From Apoda limacodes (taxonomy: Eukaryota; Arthropoda; Insecta; Lepidoptera; Limacodidae), in NCBI GenBank assembly GCA_946406115.1, contig OX291561.1:9726273-9790272 (forward strand): a stretch of DNA of 64,000 nucleotides. The letters are read 5' to 3'. The stretch's first letter is position 1. Each line of letters begins with the position of its first letter. The notes beneath the pieces were generated by a model that did not search any database, had not been told where the DNA came from, and worked only from the letters and a program-made list of their open reading frames with translations. Position numbers and translations under genes: made by a program. Shown piece after piece: positions 60,719-64,000 of the stretch.

Positions 60719-61194
60719 CGACCCAGTTTTCTGATAGGCAGACGTGGTACGGGCCACTATCGTTTGTTGTTGTTTGGGTCGTTTTACAAATCATTTGGGA
60801 TTTACGGTTAGTTTGTTTTCGTCGGATTTACAATAAATAAATTCATAAATCGTGACTTCGGCGTCACGTCGCATAGTTTACCGGTCTCGTTATCTAATCG
60901 TTCGTCGGACATAATAATATTAGCTAGTGAATTACCCACCTTTTTTGTTATTGCGGTAAAACTTCGATATTCTACTGTATGTTATATTTGTGGTTACGGA
61001 TTGTAAGATAACGTATTATTTGTGTAAATTGTGTAGTCGGGGTTTTTGTACATGATTGTTGGGGTTTTTTTGGGGTTTATATAGTAACTTGGTTGCTGTA
61101 ACAAACTGTATATATAACAAACAGAGTCGTTTGTTTGTGTTTTTGTTTTAGTTTTGGATTGTTTTTTTTTTGTGTGGGAATTTAATTAAATAAC

Positions 61195-61460
61195 ATGACG
61201 TCATCAATTAAGGAGCACAAGGCTGTTTTAACCAATCTGACACGATGGGTTTCAGGTGTTTTAGGGATCGTTAAGCGGGACGATCGGATGTTTGCATTAA
61301 AGCAAAGAGCTACACAGTTTCCTACAAGAGTCAGTGAGCTGGATCAAGCATACAAGGGCAGTTTATTGTTAACGGATGAAGAAACTATCCTTAAGGCGGC
61401 AAATTCTGACTGTGACTTTTGTATGTCAGTAGTGGGCGATGTTAACGAGGCTGTGTCCTT
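61195..61460 (+). pseudogene. BEL/Pao gag N-terminal part
   Basis: The ATG at 61195 opens a frame (MTSSIKEHKAVLTNLTRWVS, FPTRVSELDQAYKGSLLL) that resembles the helical start of Pao-type Gag. From about 61460 the frame overlaps minus-strand pol coding and is no longer meaningful, although it stays open to 61692. Its position after a leader downstream of the left terminal repeat is as expected. Confidence 0.5.
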
Positions 61461-61464
61461 TGTG

Positions 61465-62870
61465 CGGAATTCTCTATCACGACGCATCCGGCGCTCCATG
61501 GATAATAAACTTTTTTCGGCTATTTTCCAGGAGTCACCAAGGCGCGGACGAGGGGATAAGAAAGGCAGTCGAGTGAAAAACCGGCCAGAATTTAGACGAC
61601 CCGTATTGGCGAGAAAATACGACTCGCACTCGTCGTCGACTGGTCGAGTCCGTGACGCCGGGAGGGGCTCTTCGATTTCCCAAAAGCGCTGAAGGGAGTC
61701 AGCGAGCGAGATTCCCACCTGAACCGACGAATCCGTAGACGCCTGAGCGGCGAGAGAATGTGCTGGGCCCATTATAACAGATCCGAGATCAATCGGAACA
61801 GCGACCAACCCACCTGGCTGAAGTAACATGGCCTTGTCCAGTCCGAGCAATCCAAGGACATCAGCGCCAAGCAGAAGCTCCACAGGACCAGCTAGGTAGA
61901 ACCTTTCATCGGCCAACTGCAGACCAGACGAGAGATCCAGCTCGTCCGTCGGCAGGGGCACCTGAGGGTGATGACCTAAAATATCCCTCAGGACAACAGC
62001 TCCTAGATGATACTGCATGCCAGGATGGAGCAAGGAGGAAAAGGAAAACGAGACTGTACCTACGACGTTGTCCACCCGTAGACCCCCTACTCCAGAAATC
62101 CCATGACTCCGCGAACTTACCTGTAAGCGGAGACGCTTCACCAGCCACAGCGACATTAGAGGGGTCTAGGGGTGCCTGAGCGCCTGAGTCCAAAATGGCG
62201 CGCACAACTACACCAGGTTCACGCGGTGAATGTACTAGAACCTGCGCGGTGGGTAAAACAGTTGTGACAGGTGGTGGAACTGGTGAAACGGCTGCTACGA
62301 GTCAACGGGCGCTGGCCTGACCCGAGCGCCGTACTTGGCCCCGGGGCTCCGGTGGCTCATAATGCCCCACGCTTGAACCCGTATATGCATACGGGTCCCA
62401 CGCGGGCATAAGTGGCTGCCGAGACGCGCGTGCCATCGGCGGCGCGCGATAGCCAACCGATCCCGTCCTCAACTCGCGAGTAACGCGAGGACGTTCCGCG
62501 ATAGGGAGGGGCAGAGGCTCATACTCCGCGTAATGTGCTCGTTCCGTAATACTTAACTGAGCGGAAGGGGCACGTGAAGGTGACCGACGACCATCCCGTG
62601 GGCTCGCCCGCGGTGAACGGGGCGGGGAAGGTCGATGTCGCACTGGGGACGGGGGCGATTGGGTTCGATTCAGCGGCCGTAGACACACCTCCATGTGCCA
62701 AACCTAGTACCATCCTCTCGGATGGGCATACATCAATCCGAGTGGTGACCCCCACCACACTTTATACAAGGTCGCGGCTGACGACAGTCCTTGGCTAGGT
62801 GCTCCCCCAAACAATAATAACATAGGCCTGGCCTACGGGTCAAAAATCGTTTTCAGGCCACCCCAGATTT
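61465..62870 (-). pseudogene. BEL/Pao gag end, protease and pol start in inverted orientation
   Basis: On the minus strand the order is paired knuckles CYYCLGEHLAKDC and CIKCGGGHH (about 62835-62760), and a Pro/Arg-rich region (62694-62302). The protease follows with RAILDSGAQ (62200), GPVELLLGADVLGLLG (61890) and VPIDLGSVIMGPAHS (61800). The pol start comes next (LQRFWEIEEPLP, DDECESYF, GRFFTRLPFLSPRPRLGDSW, LLSMERR) down to about 61465. These are standard Pao-family landmarks. They run opposite to the gag start at 61195 and to both terminal repeats, so this block appears inverted. Small shifts and stops are present. Confidence 0.72.
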
Positions 62871-62894
62871 TCTGAACTGGTGGCAATCAGTTCA

Positions 62895-63103
62895 GAAAGG
62901 TCGCGGCCGTTGTTTTTAGATCTTATTCTATATTTTATAGTTATAGTGAACAGAGAAACACAATACAGACATTCACATACACACTACATACAATCTTACT
63001 CAAAAAACGTTATTACAAAAAACATCTGACGTCAAAAGGGGTAAGTTCTTGTAAATTTTACTTGTGACCTAATTAGTTAAGGCCTACGTTGGCCCAGTTT
63101 TTA
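62895..63103 (+). repeat. right terminal repeat (shortened) of the BEL/Pao-type element
   Basis: Same orientation as 60195-60718 and near-identical where they align. The middle is deleted. Confidence 0.6.
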
Positions 63104-63107
63104 ACCC

Positions 63108-63475
63108 TTAAGTCTAAGGAGAGACTTTGCCTCCCTGTATGTGTTCTACCGCTTGTATAATGGAATTGTTCTAAATGATGCCCACGGCTAATTTCTACCC
63201 ACCACCATCGCAATTCATCAATTCATCCTCACACCTTAGAACCTAAATGGTCACGTACAGTGCGGTTTTAGACAAATTTTATCCAGCGAATGCTTTGGTT
63301 GTGAAATGAGCCCTGCCGAGGTTTTCTCTAAGGATTACAGTATAGGGTTCTTCAAGAATGAAGTTATTAGATTTTTAAAGGGTCGGTAACGCACGAGTCA
63401 TGCTCCAGGTGTTGCAAACGTCTATAGGCTGCAGTGACCGCTTACCATCAGGCGGACCGCAAGCCACCTTAGTTG
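63108..63475 (+). mobile_element. 3' end of a LINE of the same family as copy D
   Basis: It aligns with 29064-29455: AGTCTAAGGAGAGACTTTGC, TTCTACCGCTTGT, ACCTAAATGGTC, GTTATTAGATTT and CCGCTTACCATCAGGCGG. It contains more frame damage than copy D and is cut on the left by the BEL/Pao terminal repeat. Confidence 0.8.
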
Positions 63476-63534
63476 TATAACAAAAAGAATTTAAGGCTGG
63501 CAGTTAGTTTTTAACAGGTATTGGGGGTATTTGT

Positions 63535-64000
63535 AATAAATGTTATACTGAGATCAGCTATTAATAAAACATGTAATTCTATCTTGTTACACCATAACAA
63601 ACTAATTGTTCTGTCTACGAATTAAAAAAAAGGATTTGATGGTGATTTGGTGGTGATGTAAGCAAGGTTAAAGTAACTTCAGCTAAATTTCTAAAGTTTA
63701 GTAACAACGTAAAAAGCTGAGTCTATTCAATTAGTCCAGATATGATTATTGCTTGCACCTGTAAAACTATTATTGAATAATTGTAAATATAAATAATGTT
63801 ATAACATATTAATTTAAAGAAGAATCCGACATATGTAAATTAGGAGATATTTCAGTATTTTCTGTAAAGGAAAAAAAATATAAAACGTAGACGAGTTTTG
63901 TATTAAAATTTATATAAATCCTGGGATCAGTAATGCGGCTATCACAAGGGCTTACTGTTGATAACTCCATAAAGCGTCAGGCTAGAATGAGCAAAACGTT
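63535..64000 (+). repeat. local duplication, copy 2 (3' part), runs off the window
   Basis: The end (GGGATCAGTAATGCGGCTAT, GGGCTTACTG, CATAAAGCGTCAGGCTAGAA) matches 58020-58100 almost base for base. The part near 63560 (GATCAGCTATTAATA, TGGTGGTGAT) matches 55785-55860. Confidence 0.7.

Noticed and set aside
61465..61692. Plus-strand continuation of the gag-like frame
   Set aside because: The minus strand here reads Pao-type pol (DDECESYF, LGDSW), so the plus frame beyond about 61460 is probably meaningless.

Overview
The window is eukaryotic, AT-rich and densely packed with transposable elements. It is most likely from a moth or butterfly. Several repeat ends look like ones common in lepidopteran genomes: the LINE end reading 'CGCTTACCATCAGGCGG', the tail reading 'CTACCCAAAGGTTGCCTGG', and 'AGGGTTCCGTA' repeats. 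There are spliced genes, many non-LTR retrotransposons, LTR elements (Ty3/gypsy, BEL/Pao, copia), hAT-like and Mutator-like DNA elements and foldback MITEs. Family names rest on recognised motifs, not on a search. The only host gene recognised is a rhodopsin-class neuropeptide GPCR on the minus strand, resembling CAPA/pyrokinin-type receptors. Three 3' exons are visible: 48541-48438 (third intracellular loop), 40849-40666 (TM6-TM7) and 22082-21782 (helix 8, C-tail and stop). Their splice phases agree. The exons for TM1-TM5 were not found and presumably lie upstream, beyond the window or unrecognised. The last intron is 18.6 kb and filled with LINE copies, almost all antisense to the receptor. 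| Region 1-6600: a hAT-like element (1-1798) interrupts a minus-strand gypsy element (1799-4650; 5' LTR 4396-4650, gag, a canonical -1 frameshift heptamer, protease). The gypsy element abuts a decayed MULE transposase (4651-5573). A 104-bp tandem repeat array lies at about 5780-6570. | Region 6940-21105: a LINE (6940-8323 and 20847-21105) is split at its stop codon by the most striking object in the window. This is a 12.5-kb DNA transposon (8324-20846) with a perfect 9-bp target-site duplication and terminal inverted repeats of about 1.7 kb. It holds one eight-exon gene (10821-18222, about 1,135 codons). The gene joins an AT-hook and zinc-ligand N-terminus, a DDE/MULE-like transposase core and a USP-like cysteine-protease C-terminus. 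This copy carries two frameshifts and one in-frame stop. | Region 22600-36950: a pogo-like transposase scrap is followed by three related R1-type LINE copies with RNase H. The first is followed in the same orientation by a domain with the motifs of a (+)RNA-virus superfamily 1 helicase (about 26440-27880). A different LINE (27975-29465), itself split by a short retroelement, lies next. | Region 37400-54000: a deleted BEL/Pao element, foldback MITEs, hairpins, 'GGTTCCGTA' elements, a hAT-like MITE, a CR1/jockey-like LINE 3' part and a decayed copia element. | Region 55000-64000: a diverged local duplication (55.0-55.9 kb versus 59.0-60.0 kb, with further matching parts at 58.0 and 63.9 kb). A BEL/Pao element, with its protease/gag segment inverted relative to its ends, sits inside the second copy. 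Long stretches of 13.7-15.2, 18.2-19.1, 22.8-23.9, 46.7-48.4, 48.9-50.3 and 56.6-58.9 kb contain nothing I can name.
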